Assembly (NCBI GenBank): GCA_025359905.1
Contig: JANYDF010000118.1
Span: forward strand, 1 to 64,000
Reading direction: 5' to 3'
DNA: 64,000 nucleotides
From: Rhodospirillales bacterium
GTDB taxonomy: Bacteria > Pseudomonadota > Alphaproteobacteria > Acetobacterales > Acetobacteraceae
Of the stretch, positions 8,903 through 16,648 are shown in pieces (the first letter of the stretch is position 1; the number at the start of each line of letters is the position of its first letter). A program made the translations under genes and the position numbers. The notes below the pieces were generated by a model. It had not been told where the DNA came from, made no database searches, and saw nothing but the letters and a program-made list of their open reading frames with translations.

Positions 8903-10368
8903 TCCCGGCGGTGCAGACGGCGACGGCTGACCTGCTACGCGGTCTGGCCGGGCGGGATGCGCTGGAGACGCATATCTCGGCGGTGTTCGCCGGCGATGAT
9001 ACGGTGTGGAAGCTGCGCAAGGCGGTGCGGCTGCCGTTCGTCGATTTCACCACGCTGGCCGAACGCCACCGCACTGCGCTGCGCGAACTGGAATTGAACG
9101 CGCCGCACGCGCCGGGGCTGTATCGCGACGTGGTGGCGGTGAATCGCGCGGGCGATGGCGGCCTGTCGCTCGGCGGCGCAGGTGAGCCGGTCGATTACGT
9201 GGTGCGCATGGCGCGCGTGCCGGAGGCGGATTTTCTGGATGCGGTGGCGGCGCGCGGCGAATTGGCGCCGTGGCTCGATGCGCTGGCCGATGCGGTGGCC
9301 GCACTGCACGCAGCCGCCCCGGTGGCGCGGATCGACGGTGCGGCGGCCCAGCGCGACGTCACGCTGGGCGACGCCCGCTCGGCGCGGGCGGCCGGGCTGC
9401 CGGAGGCTGCGGTGGCGGATTGGCTTGCCGGGATGCTGGCCGAACTGGAGCGGCGCGCGGACTGGCTGGGGCAGCGCGGGGCGGATGGGTTCATCCGCCG
9501 GGTGCACGGCGACCTGCATCTCGGAAACTTGTGTCTGTGGCGCGGCCAGCCTGTGCCATTCGATGCGCTGGAATTCGACGAGGCGATGGCGACGACCGAT
9601 GTGGCCTATGACCTCGCCTTTCTGCTGATGGACCTGGAACACAAATCCGGCCGCCCGGCGGCCAACCGGGTGCTGTGCCGCTATGTGGCGCGCACCGGCG
9701 ACTGGGCGCTGGTGGCCGGGCTGCCGCTGTTTCTGTCGCAGCGCGCCATGGTGCGCGCGCATGTCGAAGCCGCACGCGGGCGCGCGGCGGAGGCTTCGGC
9801 CTATCTGGCGCTGGCGCTGGGCTATTTGCGCCCGGCCGCCCCGGTGGTTGTGGCGGCCGGCGGCTTGCAGGGCACCGGCAAGACCACGCTGGCGCGGGCG
9901 CTGGCGCCGGATCTGGGCGCCGCCCCCGGCGCCTTGGTGCTGCGCAGCGACGAGTTTCGCAAGCGCCGGCATGGCGTGCCGCCAGAACAATTGTTGCCGC
10001 AGGCGGCTTACACGGCGGCGGAAAGCCGCCATGTCTTCGACGAACTGTTTCACGCCGTGCGTGGTGTGGCGCTGGCCGGGCATGCAGCGGTGGCGGATGC
10101 GGTGTTCCTCGACCCGGAGCACCGGCGGCGGGTGCGGGCAGCGGCTGGCGGCGTGAAGTTTGCCGGGCTTTGGCTGCAAGCGCCGCTGGCTGAATTGGAA
10201 CGCCGGATCGCGGCGCGCAGCCACGATGCGTCCGATGCGACGCCCGAAGTGTTGCGCCGGACGGCTGCCGCCACGCCGGGTGTGCTGGAGTGGACAATAA
10301 TTGATGCGCGAGACGCCGGAATTGCGCTGGCGCAAGGGCGCGCTGCGATTGAGCACATAGTATACTGA
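8899..10368 (+). CDS. Aminoglycoside-phosphotransferase-like / P-loop kinase fusion protein
   Basis: A 489-residue two-domain protein. Residues about 20-300 resemble the APH/choline-kinase fold, with the Brenner motif [12 protein letters not shown] and the metal-binding-like FDALEFDE. Residues about 315-480 form a P-loop kinase domain with Walker [16 protein letters not shown] and [11 protein letters not shown], as in zeta-toxin/gluconate-kinase-like enzymes. This architecture is widespread in proteobacteria and its substrate is unknown; it is not evidence of drug resistance. The start is GTG at 8899, overlapping the pdxH stop, so it is co-translated with pdxH. A stress gene (Usp) follows after 31 bp. 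Confidence 0.85.
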   Translation: MIPAVQTATADLLRGLAGRDALETHISAVFAGDDTVWKLRKAVRLPFVDFTTLAERHRTALRELELNAPHAPGLYRDVVAVNRAGDGGLSLGGAGEPVDYVVRMARVPEADFLDAVAARGELAPWLDALADAVAALHAAAPVARIDGAAAQRDVTLGDARSARAAGLPEAAVADWLAGMLAELERRADWLGQRGADGFIRRVHGDLHLGNLCLWRGQPVPFDALEFDEAMATTDVAYDLAFLLMDLEHKSGRPAANRVLCRYVARTGDWALVAGLPLFLSQRAMVRAHVEAARGRAAEASAYLALALGYLRPAAPVVVAAGGLQGTGKTTLARALAPDLGAAPGALVLRSDEFRKRRHGVPPEQLLPQAAYTAAESRHVFDELFHAVRGVALAGHAAVADAVFLDPEHRRRVRAAAGGVKFAGLWLQAPLAELERRIAARSHDASDATPEVLRRTAAATPGVLEWTIIDARDAGIALAQGRAAIEHIVY

Positions 10369-10399
10369 TAGCGCCGTGACGGCCACTGGAGACGACATC

Positions 10400-11266
10400 A
10401 TGCCGATCCGCAAGCTATTGCTGCCATTGACCGGAACCAGAGACGGCGAGGCCGCTTTGTCGACCGCGCTGATCGTGGCGCAGGCGTGGAACGCCCATGT
10501 GCTGGCGCTGCATGTGCGCGTCGATAGCCGCGACGTGGCGCCGCTGGCGGGCGAGGGCTTGTCCGGTGCGATGATCGAAGAAATGATGGAAGCTGCCGAG
10601 ACCGAAAGCGGCGAGCGGGCCCGCGCGGTGCGGGCGATGTTCGAAAAATTCGTGGCCCAGCATAACGTCCATCTCGGCGAACCGGCGCCCGGCGTGCACA
10701 TGCCCACCGCCAGCTTTGCCACGGTGACCGGGCGCGAGGAAGATTTGGTGGCCCAGCAGGCGCGGCTGGCCGATCTGACCGTGGTCCCGCATCTGGAAAC
10801 ATCGGAGGACATTTCGTCGTCCGACGCGCTGCATGCGGTGCTGTTCGATTCTGGCCGCCCGGTGTTGATTGCTCCGCGCGAGCCCCCGGCGACGCTTGGC
10901 ACACGCATCTGTCTGGCCTGGAACGGCACGGCCGAGTCGGCCTCCGCCGTGTGGGCCGCCTTGCCGTGGATGCAGCGCGCCAGTGCGGTGCGTATTTTGT
11001 CGGCCGAAGAATATCAACGGCGCGGGCCGGGCGCGCCGGACTTGGTGGAATATCTGGCGCTGCACGGCATTGCAGCCGAGATTGCCACATTCAAGCCGAA
11101 GGACCGTGAAGTGGGGGCCGGATTGCTGCACGCGGCGCATGAATTCGGCGCCGATTTGCTGGCCATGGGGGCGTATTCGCACAGCCGGTTGCGCCAGTTG
11201 ATCCTGGGCGGCGTCACCCGGCATGTGCTGGAGCATGCCGGGCTGCCGATCATGATGAACCGTTGA
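10400..11266 (+). CDS. Universal stress protein, tandem UspA domains
   Basis: A 288-residue cytosolic protein with two Usp-type alpha/beta domains: residues 1 to about 150 (start MPIRKLLLPLTGTRDGEAAL) and about 165-288 (RICLAWNGTAESASAVW). The second domain ends in MGAYSHSRLRQLILGGVTRH, the position of the G-2x-G-9x-G(S/T) nucleotide loop; one Gly is replaced by Ser, so ATP binding is uncertain. The ATG at 10400 with GGAG upstream is chosen over an in-frame GTG at 10376. The marR gene starts just past its stop. Confidence 0.88.
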   Translation: MPIRKLLLPLTGTRDGEAALSTALIVAQAWNAHVLALHVRVDSRDVAPLAGEGLSGAMIEEMMEAAETESGERARAVRAMFEKFVAQHNVHLGEPAPGVHMPTASFATVTGREEDLVAQQARLADLTVVPHLETSEDISSSDALHAVLFDSGRPVLIAPREPPATLGTRICLAWNGTAESASAVWAALPWMQRASAVRILSAEEYQRRGPGAPDLVEYLALHGIAAEIATFKPKDREVGAGLLHAAHEFGADLLAMGAYSHSRLRQLILGGVTRHVLEHAGLPIMMNR

Positions 11267-11268
11267 CC

Positions 11269-11748
11269 ATGTACGGTGTAACCGACCCTGCCGTGGTGGC
11301 CGCGGTCCGCAGTTACGTGAAGCTGCTGCGCGCCAGCCGCGCTGTGGCATCCAGGGTCGAGGTCCGGTTGCACGCTTTGGGCCTGACGCTCACCCAGCTG
11401 GGGGTGCTGGAGGTCATTCTGCACAAGGGGCCGATGACCCATCGTGACTTGGGCCGTAAAGTGCTGACCAGCGCCGGCAACATGACCGATCTGGTCGATA
11501 AGCTCGAAGCGCGCGGCTTGGTGTTGCGGGTGCGCGCGGCGGATGACCGCAGGCAAGTGCGGGTCGAACTCACCGCCGCCGGACGTGCGATGATCGAGGA
11601 GCTGTTTCCGCTGCATGCGGGCGACATCGCACAGGCCATGGCCGGATTGAATGCGCCGGAGCTCGATCAACTCGGCGACTTGTTGCGCAAGCTAGGCATG
11701 GCTGCCGCGCAGGCCGGTGCCGAACGGCCTCTTGCCGAATATCCATAG
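11269..11748 (+). CDS. MarR family transcriptional regulator
   Basis: A winged-helix repressor/activator of 159 residues. It has the recognition-helix region THRDLGRKVLTSAGNMTDLV (about residues 62-81) and the wing LVLRVRAADDRRQVRVELTA, both diagnostic of MarR proteins. The ATG at 11269 lies two bases after the Usp stop. A perfect palindrome sits between its stop and the pirin gene and is a plausible binding site. The ligand is unknown; pairing with pirin suggests a response to oxidative or phenolic stress, which is inference. Confidence 0.92.
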   Translation: MYGVTDPAVVAAVRSYVKLLRASRAVASRVEVRLHALGLTLTQLGVLEVILHKGPMTHRDLGRKVLTSAGNMTDLVDKLEARGLVLRVRAADDRRQVRVELTAAGRAMIEELFPLHAGDIAQAMAGLNAPELDQLGDLLRKLGMAAAQAGAERPLAEYP

Positions 11749-11769
11749 GTCCCCCACCTCCCGCTCAAC

Positions 11770-11785
11770 CGTTCGATATCGAACG
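11770..11785. promoter_or_regulatory. 16-bp perfect palindrome, candidate MarR operator
   Basis: CGTTCGATATCGAACG lies in the 53-bp gap between marR and the pirin gene, 16 bp before the pirin ATG and just before its AGGAG ribosome site. MarR dimers bind palindromes of this length, so autoregulation or control of pirin by the adjacent MarR protein is likely. The symmetry is seen; the binding is inferred. Confidence 0.6.
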
Positions 11786-11801
11786 ATCACAGGAGAGACC
11801 G

Positions 11802-12503
11802 ATGATTCAAGTGCAGCCGTACGGGCGTCTCGGCGGGGCCAACCATGGCTGGCTCAACGCCAAGCATCACTTCAGCTTCGCCAGCTATCACGATGCGAAC
11901 CGCATGGGCGTCGGCGGCCTGCGGGTGTGGAACGACGATGAAATCGCGCCGGGCACCGGGTTCGACCCGCATCCGCACCGCGAGATGGAGATCATCACCT
12001 ACGTGCGCGACGGCGCGATCACCCATAAGGACAGCCTGGGCAACGAGGGCCGTACGGTCGCGGGCGACGTGCAGGTGATGCACGCCGGGACCGGCATCGT
12101 GCATGCTGAATACAATATGGAGAAAGAGATCACCCGGATCTTCCAGATCTGGATCGTCCCCAACCAGCGCGGCGTGCAGCCGGGCTGGGGCACCCGCACG
12201 TTCCCGAAGTCGCCGGAAAGCGCGTTGGTGCCGCTGGCCGACGGGCGGGCGGGTGCCGATGGTTCGGCGCTGCCGCTGTATGCCGACGCGGCGGTGCTGG
12301 CAGGCACAGTGCGCAAAGGCGCGTCGGTGCGGCAAAGCCTGCAGCCGGGCCGAGTGGCCTATCTGGTGCCCGCGAGCGGTGCCGTGACGGTGAACGGCGT
12401 GCCGGTGAACACCCGCGACGGCGTGACGATCACCGGCGAAACCGAACTTGAGATCGTCGCCATCGACGACGCCGAAGTGGTGATGGTGGACGTGGCAGCA
12501 TAA
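11802..12503 (+). CDS. Pirin family protein (quercetinase-like bicupin)
   Basis: A 233-residue YhhW/pirin-type bicupin. The N-terminal cupin has the metal-binding segment GFDPHPHREMEIITYVRDGA (three His/Glu ligands) and HAGTGIVHAEYN. The C-terminal cupin (about residues 150-233) has lost metal ligands, as usual in the family. Known members are quercetin 2,3-dioxygenases or redox-sensitive regulators. It is preceded by AGGAGAG and the marR operator candidate, and followed by a GC hairpin. The substrate is unknown. Confidence 0.93.
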   Translation: MIQVQPYGRLGGANHGWLNAKHHFSFASYHDANRMGVGGLRVWNDDEIAPGTGFDPHPHREMEIITYVRDGAITHKDSLGNEGRTVAGDVQVMHAGTGIVHAEYNMEKEITRIFQIWIVPNQRGVQPGWGTRTFPKSPESALVPLADGRAGADGSALPLYADAAVLAGTVRKGASVRQSLQPGRVAYLVPASGAVTVNGVPVNTRDGVTITGETELEIVAIDDAEVVMVDVAA

Positions 12504-12511
12504 ACAGGGTT

Positions 12512-12540
12512 GCGCCCGGCGGCATGCGGCCGCCGGGCGC
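12512..12540. terminator. GC-rich hairpin between convergent genes
   Basis: A perfect 12-bp stem (GCGCCCGGCGGC paired with GCCGCCGGGCGC, 5-nt loop) lies between the pirin stop and the convergent small membrane protein gene. There is no T-run, so it is either a Rho-assisted or RNA-stabilising 3' end serving both strands. Confidence 0.5.
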
Positions 12541-12563
12541 GCGCTATTGGGCCGTTGCTTCTC

Positions 12564-12764
12564 CTATTGAGATGCTTCGTCCTGGGCCCACCAGGCGGCG
12601 TAGCTCATGATGCCGAGGCCGATGGCGGACAGCAGCGCCAGCATGGTGCCGGTCCGTCCGATGCCGCGCGATCCGAACCGTTCGCCTGCGTAGACCATCG
12701 CCATCGCGGCGAGAAAGACGCAGACCACAAACGGCGTCCAGGCGCGGCGGTCGTAATGCGGCAT
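12564..12764 (-). CDS. Small two-helix membrane protein (66 aa)
   Basis: A 66-residue protein with two hydrophobic segments, FVVCVFLAAMAMVYAGERFG (about residues 12-31) and TMLALLSAIGLGIMSYAAWW (about residues 39-58), and a charged loop between them, predicted as an inner-membrane hairpin. No family is recognised. It starts 14 bp after the stop of the NTF2-like gene upstream on the same strand, so the two are probably co-transcribed. Confidence 0.65.
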   Translation of the reverse strand: MPHYDRRAWTPFVVCVFLAAMAMVYAGERFGSRGIGRTGTMLALLSAIGLGIMSYAAWWAQDEASQ

Positions 12765-12778
12765 AGCCTGTTGCTTTC

Positions 12779-13198
12779 CTAGTTGCCGCCGACTTGGCGG
12801 ACCCAGTCACCTAAATTGTAGTGGTTGGAAATCCGCGCGATGCGGCCTTCGTGGATGTCGAAGAACGCGCCGGCCGGCAGCACATAGGTTTGCCCGCTGG
12901 CAGGCGGCGTGCCGGCCGGTACGCCGGGGTCGGTGGCGATGTAGCTGCCGTGCACGATGAACTCGGCTGCCGCACGGGTGCCGCTGGGTTCGGTCAGCAC
13001 CACCAGATCGGCGATCCGCTCGCGGTAGCAGCGGTTCATGTGGTCCAGAAACGGCCGGAACAGCTCGCGCCCGGTCTGGCGCGGCCCCTGGCTGATGTCG
13101 TGCGCCACATCTTCGGTCAACAGCGCCAGAAACGCTTCCACATCCCCGGCGTTGAAGGCGGCGTAGTAGGCGCGGACGAGGGTTTCGGCGTCGATCAT
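12779..13198 (-). CDS. NTF2-like / SnoaL-type ketosteroid isomerase-related protein
   Basis: A 139-residue single-domain cone-fold protein. Its start, ETLVRAYYAAFNAGDVEAFL, is the classic NTF2/SnoaL N-terminal helix pair, followed by LTEDVAHDISQGPRQTGREL. The C-terminal strand has FFDIHEGRIARISNHYN. Such proteins are isomerases, hydrolases or small-molecule binders; the substrate cannot be told. The ATG at 13198 is used rather than a TTG two codons upstream. It lies between a small membrane protein and a 2OG oxygenase on the minus strand, probably one unit. Confidence 0.85.
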   Translation of the reverse strand: MIDAETLVRAYYAAFNAGDVEAFLALLTEDVAHDISQGPRQTGRELFRPFLDHMNRCYRERIADLVVLTEPSGTRAAAEFIVHGSYIATDPGVPAGTPPASGQTYVLPAGAFFDIHEGRIARISNHYNLGDWVRQVGGN

Positions 13199-13212
13199 GC
13201 ACAAGTATCCGG

Positions 13213-13839
13213 TTACGCGGTGAGCCGTTTGAGGAAGGCGGAAATGCGGTGGCGGCGCAGTTCCGAGCGGGCGGCGCCGTCGCGCGCCATGTAGTTCAGT
13301 TGCACCACGTAGCGCTGTCCAACATGGCGTTTATGGCCGTGCCACGTGTTCGGGCCGTTCGGGAACACCAGCAGCGTGCCGTCCACCGGCGGTACTTCGC
13401 GGGCGTAGTTCTCGATGTCGTCCGGCCCGCGCAGCAGACGCAGGCAGCCGTCGTGCTTGGCCCAGGCGGCGGTGTGCGGGTTCAGGTACAGCAGCACCGT
13501 CACCCGCTTGGACACCGAATCGGTGTGAATCCGGCCGTCCTTCTCGCGCGAATTGCCGCGCAGAGTCAGCATGGTTGGCGCGCCTGACAGATCGAGACCG
13601 AATTTTGCCGCGATTGCGCCGCGCAGCGCCGGGCCTTCGAGTTCCTCGACCAGCGCGCGGGCGTTCGGGCCGAGCTTCAACCCGTTGATCGGAAACGAGC
13701 CGCCCTGCGTCATCGCCGGCAGGTCTTGCACCACGGCGGCCAGCGGGCCGGGCGGCACAAAGTTTTCCACCACGACATGCGCGAACGGATCGGTGGCGGG
13801 CGGCGTGGCGCGCAGCGCGTCGTAGTCGAGGCGGATCAT
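13213..13839 (-). CDS. 2OG-Fe(II) oxygenase family protein
   Basis: A 208-residue prolyl-4-hydroxylase-like dioxygenase. The iron triad appears as HxD in GRIHTDSVSKRVTVLLYLN and the distal His in NTWHGHKRHVGQRYVVQLNY, followed by the Arg that would bind 2-oxoglutarate. MLTLRGNSREKDGRIH leads into the first strand. Function is unknown; homologues are often near polysaccharide or stress genes. It is first in a minus-strand group with the NTF2-like and small membrane proteins and divergent from zapE. Confidence 0.85.
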   Translation of the reverse strand: MIRLDYDALRATPPATDPFAHVVVENFVPPGPLAAVVQDLPAMTQGGSFPINGLKLGPNARALVEELEGPALRGAIAAKFGLDLSGAPTMLTLRGNSREKDGRIHTDSVSKRVTVLLYLNPHTAAWAKHDGCLRLLRGPDDIENYAREVPPVDGTLLVFPNGPNTWHGHKRHVGQRYVVQLNYMARDGAARSELRRHRISAFLKRLTA

Positions 13840-13959
13840 CCAGAAGCTCCGGCAACGTGCGCCGATTCTACGGCGTGCGGCCCGTGCGCGCCAGCAGCCG
13901 CGTCATGCGGCGCCGGTTCAATTGAACCCTGAAGCGTTTCCAGCTATGCGCGGCGCATC

Positions 13960-15138
13960 ATGGATTTACCGCCCGGCGCCGCGCAGCTATCCGCCAATCC
14001 CTTGGAGCAAGGCCCGCTGACCGCCTACCGCGCGCTGGTCGCCGACGGGCGGCTGGTGGCCGACCCGTCGCAGCGCATGGCCGCCGAGCGGTTGCAGGAT
14101 TTGTGGGTCAAGCTGCGTGGCTACGATCCGCCGCTGAAACTGGCTGCCGGACAGGGCCTGTTCTCGCGCCTGCTGCGCCGCCGCCCGGCGGACTGGGCGG
14201 ACGAGGCGCGGCCGAACGGGCTGTATCTGGTGGGCGAGGTCGGGCGCGGCAAATCCATGCTGATGGATTTGTTCTTTGCCGCCGCCGATGTGGGCCGCAA
14301 ACGGCGCATTCATTTTCATCACTTCATGCAGGACGCGCACAAGCGCATCCATGCGTGGCGGCAGGCCAACCCAGGTGCGGACGATCCCATCCCGCCGTTG
14401 GCCGATGCGTTCGCCGCCGAGGCGGCGCTGCTGTGTTTCGACGAATTCCAGGTCAACGACATCGCCGACGCGATGATTTTGGGCCGCTTGTTCGAGGCGC
14501 TGTTCGCGCGCGGCGTGGTGGTGGTGGCGACCTCCAACACCACGCCGAACGAGTTGTTTGCGGGCCAGCCGGGGCGGGACGCGTTCCTGCCGTTCATCGC
14601 GCTGATCCAGCGCCATCTGGATGTGCTGGTGTTGGAGGCCGGGCGGGACTTCCGCCGCGCCCGGCTGCGCGGCATGGTGACCTGGCACACGCCGGTTGGC
14701 GGGCGCGCGGAACGGGCGCTGGACGACGCGTTCGCGCAACTGACCGGCAACACCCCGGCGCGCGAGGGGCGGTTGCGGGTCAGCGGGCGCAATTTCGTGG
14801 TGCCGCAGGCTGCTGAAGGCGTGGCGCGCTTCGAATTCGATATGCTGTGCGGCACCGCCCTGGGGGCGGGCGATTATCTGGCGCTGGCCACGCATTTTCA
14901 CTCGCTGGTGCTGGACGGCATTCCGCGCCTGTCGCCCGACAACTACGACGTGGCGCGGCGCTTCATCGTGCTGATCGATGCGCTGTACGATCACCGCGTG
15001 AAGCTGGTCGCCTCCGCCGACGCGATGCCGGATCAGTTGTACCAGCGCGGTGAGGGCGCCAAAGCGTTCGAGCGCACGGCGTCGCGGCTGGAGGAGATGC
15101 AGAGCCAGGAATATTTGGCGCTGCCGCATTTGACCTGA
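13960..15138 (+). CDS. zapE: Cell division protein ZapE (AFG1-like ATPase)
   Basis: A 392-residue AAA-type ATPase of the AFG1/ZapE family, which in bacteria interacts with the Z-ring and aids division under stress. Walker A is YLVGEVGRGKSMLMDLFFAA (about residues 88-107), followed by IHFHHFMQDAHKRIH. Walker B is LLCFDEFQVNDIADAMILGR, and VVVATSNTTPNELFAG is the sensor-1 segment. Length is normal. It is often next to mdh/suc genes in alphaproteobacteria, as here, apart from the intervening PQQ cluster. Confidence 0.94.
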   Translation: MDLPPGAAQLSANPLEQGPLTAYRALVADGRLVADPSQRMAAERLQDLWVKLRGYDPPLKLAAGQGLFSRLLRRRPADWADEARPNGLYLVGEVGRGKSMLMDLFFAAADVGRKRRIHFHHFMQDAHKRIHAWRQANPGADDPIPPLADAFAAEAALLCFDEFQVNDIADAMILGRLFEALFARGVVVVATSNTTPNELFAGQPGRDAFLPFIALIQRHLDVLVLEAGRDFRRARLRGMVTWHTPVGGRAERALDDAFAQLTGNTPAREGRLRVSGRNFVVPQAAEGVARFEFDMLCGTALGAGDYLALATHFHSLVLDGIPRLSPDNYDVARRFIVLIDALYDHRVKLVASADAMPDQLYQRGEGAKAFERTASRLEEMQSQEYLALPHLT

Positions 15139-15256
15139 GGGCTGCGGCAGGTTCGCGCGCCCTCGCACAACTGTCACGCAATTGTCTCCGCCGGGCGCTG
15201 TTGCCCTGCTGCGGCACTCGGCCACCTTGCGCGCGATAGTGCGCGGGGGAACCACG

Positions 15257-16648
15257 ATGGCGAAACGGCGTGCGGGCTGGGCGCTGACGGCGCGGCTTGG
15301 GGCGGCGATGCTTGGCGCTGCGGCACTCGTGCCGGGCGTGGCTGGCGCGCAGGGGGCGGGGGCGGAGTGGACCACCCCAGCTGGCACGTTGCAGGGCACG
15401 CGCTACAGCACGCTCACCGACATCACGCCGGCCAATGTCGCGGGACTGGTCGAGGAATTCTCGGTGCCGTCCGGCCTGCACGGCAGCCAGGAAGGCCAGC
15501 CGGTGGTCGCGGGCACCACGATGTACGTCGTGACCCCATTTCCGAACAGTCTGATCGCCATCGATTTGGCCAACGCCGGAGCGGTGAAGTGGACATTCAC
15601 GCCGCCGGTGAATGAATACGCGCGCGGCGTCGCCTGCTGCGACACGGTCAATCGCGGCGCGTCGTATGCCAGCGGCAAGGTCGTGTTCACCTTGCTGGAC
15701 GACGGCGTGGTCGCGGTGGACGCGGTGACCGGGGCGCAAGTGTGGCGCACCAGCATGGGCGAACCGCTGACCGGCATGACCATGAGCGGGGCGCCGCTGA
15801 TCGTCGGCGACAAGGTGATTGTCGGCAATTCCGGCGGCGAGCTTGGCATTCGCGGCTGGGTGGCGGCGCTGGATCTGGCGACCGGGCATGAAGTCTGGCG
15901 GGCCTACAGCACCGGCCCGGATACCGACGTGAAAATCGGCCCGGATTTCCACGCCTTCTATCCGAAGGACCAAGGCGCCAATCTTGGAGTGACGACGTGG
16001 CCCGCCAACAATATGTGGCAACAGGGCGGCGGCACCGTGTGGTCGTGGCTGACCTACGATCCGGCGCTGAAATTGCTGTTTCACGGCACCAGCAATCCCG
16101 GCGTTTGGAACCCAGACCTGCGGCCGGGCGACAATAAATGGGCCACCAGCGTGTTTGCGCGCAACCCTGACACCGGGGCGGCGGTGTGGGCCTATCAGGT
16201 CACGCCGCACGACAATTGGGATTTCGACGCCACCAACGAATATATCGCCGTCGACCTGCCGTGGGCGGGCAAGGCGAACCGCCAGTTGCTGGTGCATTTC
16301 GACAAGAACGGTTACGCCTACACGATGGACCGCAAGACCGGCAAAGTGCTGCTGGCCAAGCCATTCATTGCTGAAAATTGGTCGCTGAAGGTCGATCTTA
16401 CCACCGGCGCGCCGCTGTTCCAGGCCCAGCTTGAGTGCGGCATCGGCGCGAACCCGATCAGTTTCACCGGCGCGGACGGCAAGCAGCGCATCGCGGTCTA
16501 CACCGGTACCGGCTGGATCGCGGGCGGCATGTCCGGCGGGTCCTGCCCGAATGGCGCGTGGGATAACAACCACGCCGGGCCGCCGCCCGGGCCCACCACC
16601 ACATCGACGGCAACCAGCGGCGCGGTGCATGTTTTCAAACTGCCGTAA
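15257..16648 (+). CDS. PQQ-dependent alcohol dehydrogenase, short form, lanthanide-type active site
   Basis: A periplasmic quinoprotein of 463 residues with a signal peptide (residues 1-31, ending VAGA). Family features are the vicinal Cys pair C127-C128 in GVACCDTV, GGELGIRG (E195), GTSNPGVWNPDLRPGDNKW (N280), and HDNWDFDATNE with catalytic D322 and an extra D324. An Asp two residues after the catalytic Asp is the known marker of lanthanide-dependent enzymes (XoxF, PedH type). The protein is about 100 residues shorter than usual: after VDLTTGAPL at about residue 387 it jumps directly to the C-terminal blade (FQAQLECGIGANPISF). The MxaJ-like gene overlaps its 3' end. The alcohol substrate is unknown. 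Confidence 0.85.
   Translation: MAKRRAGWALTARLGAAMLGAAALVPGVAGAQGAGAEWTTPAGTLQGTRYSTLTDITPANVAGLVEEFSVPSGLHGSQEGQPVVAGTTMYVVTPFPNSLIAIDLANAGAVKWTFTPPVNEYARGVACCDTVNRGASYASGKVVFTLLDDGVVAVDAVTGAQVWRTSMGEPLTGMTMSGAPLIVGDKVIVGNSGGELGIRGWVAALDLATGHEVWRAYSTGPDTDVKIGPDFHAFYPKDQGANLGVTTWPANNMWQQGGGTVWSWLTYDPALKLLFHGTSNPGVWNPDLRPGDNKWATSVFARNPDTGAAVWAYQVTPHDNWDFDATNEYIAVDLPWAGKANRQLLVHFDKNGYAYTMDRKTGKVLLAKPFIAENWSLKVDLTTGAPLFQAQLECGIGANPISFTGADGKQRIAVYTGTGWIAGGMSGGSCPNGAWDNNHAGPPPGPTTTSTATSGAVHVFKLP

Noticed and set aside
8935-10929. 664-codon minus-strand open frame
   Set aside because: It is antisense to the kinase-fusion and Usp genes, both of which have clear motifs on the plus strand; long antisense frames are expected at this GC content.
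15385-15400. TGGCAC...TTGCA resembling a sigma-54 promoter
   Set aside because: The spacing is wrong for a -24/-12 element and it lies inside the PQQ dehydrogenase coding sequence.
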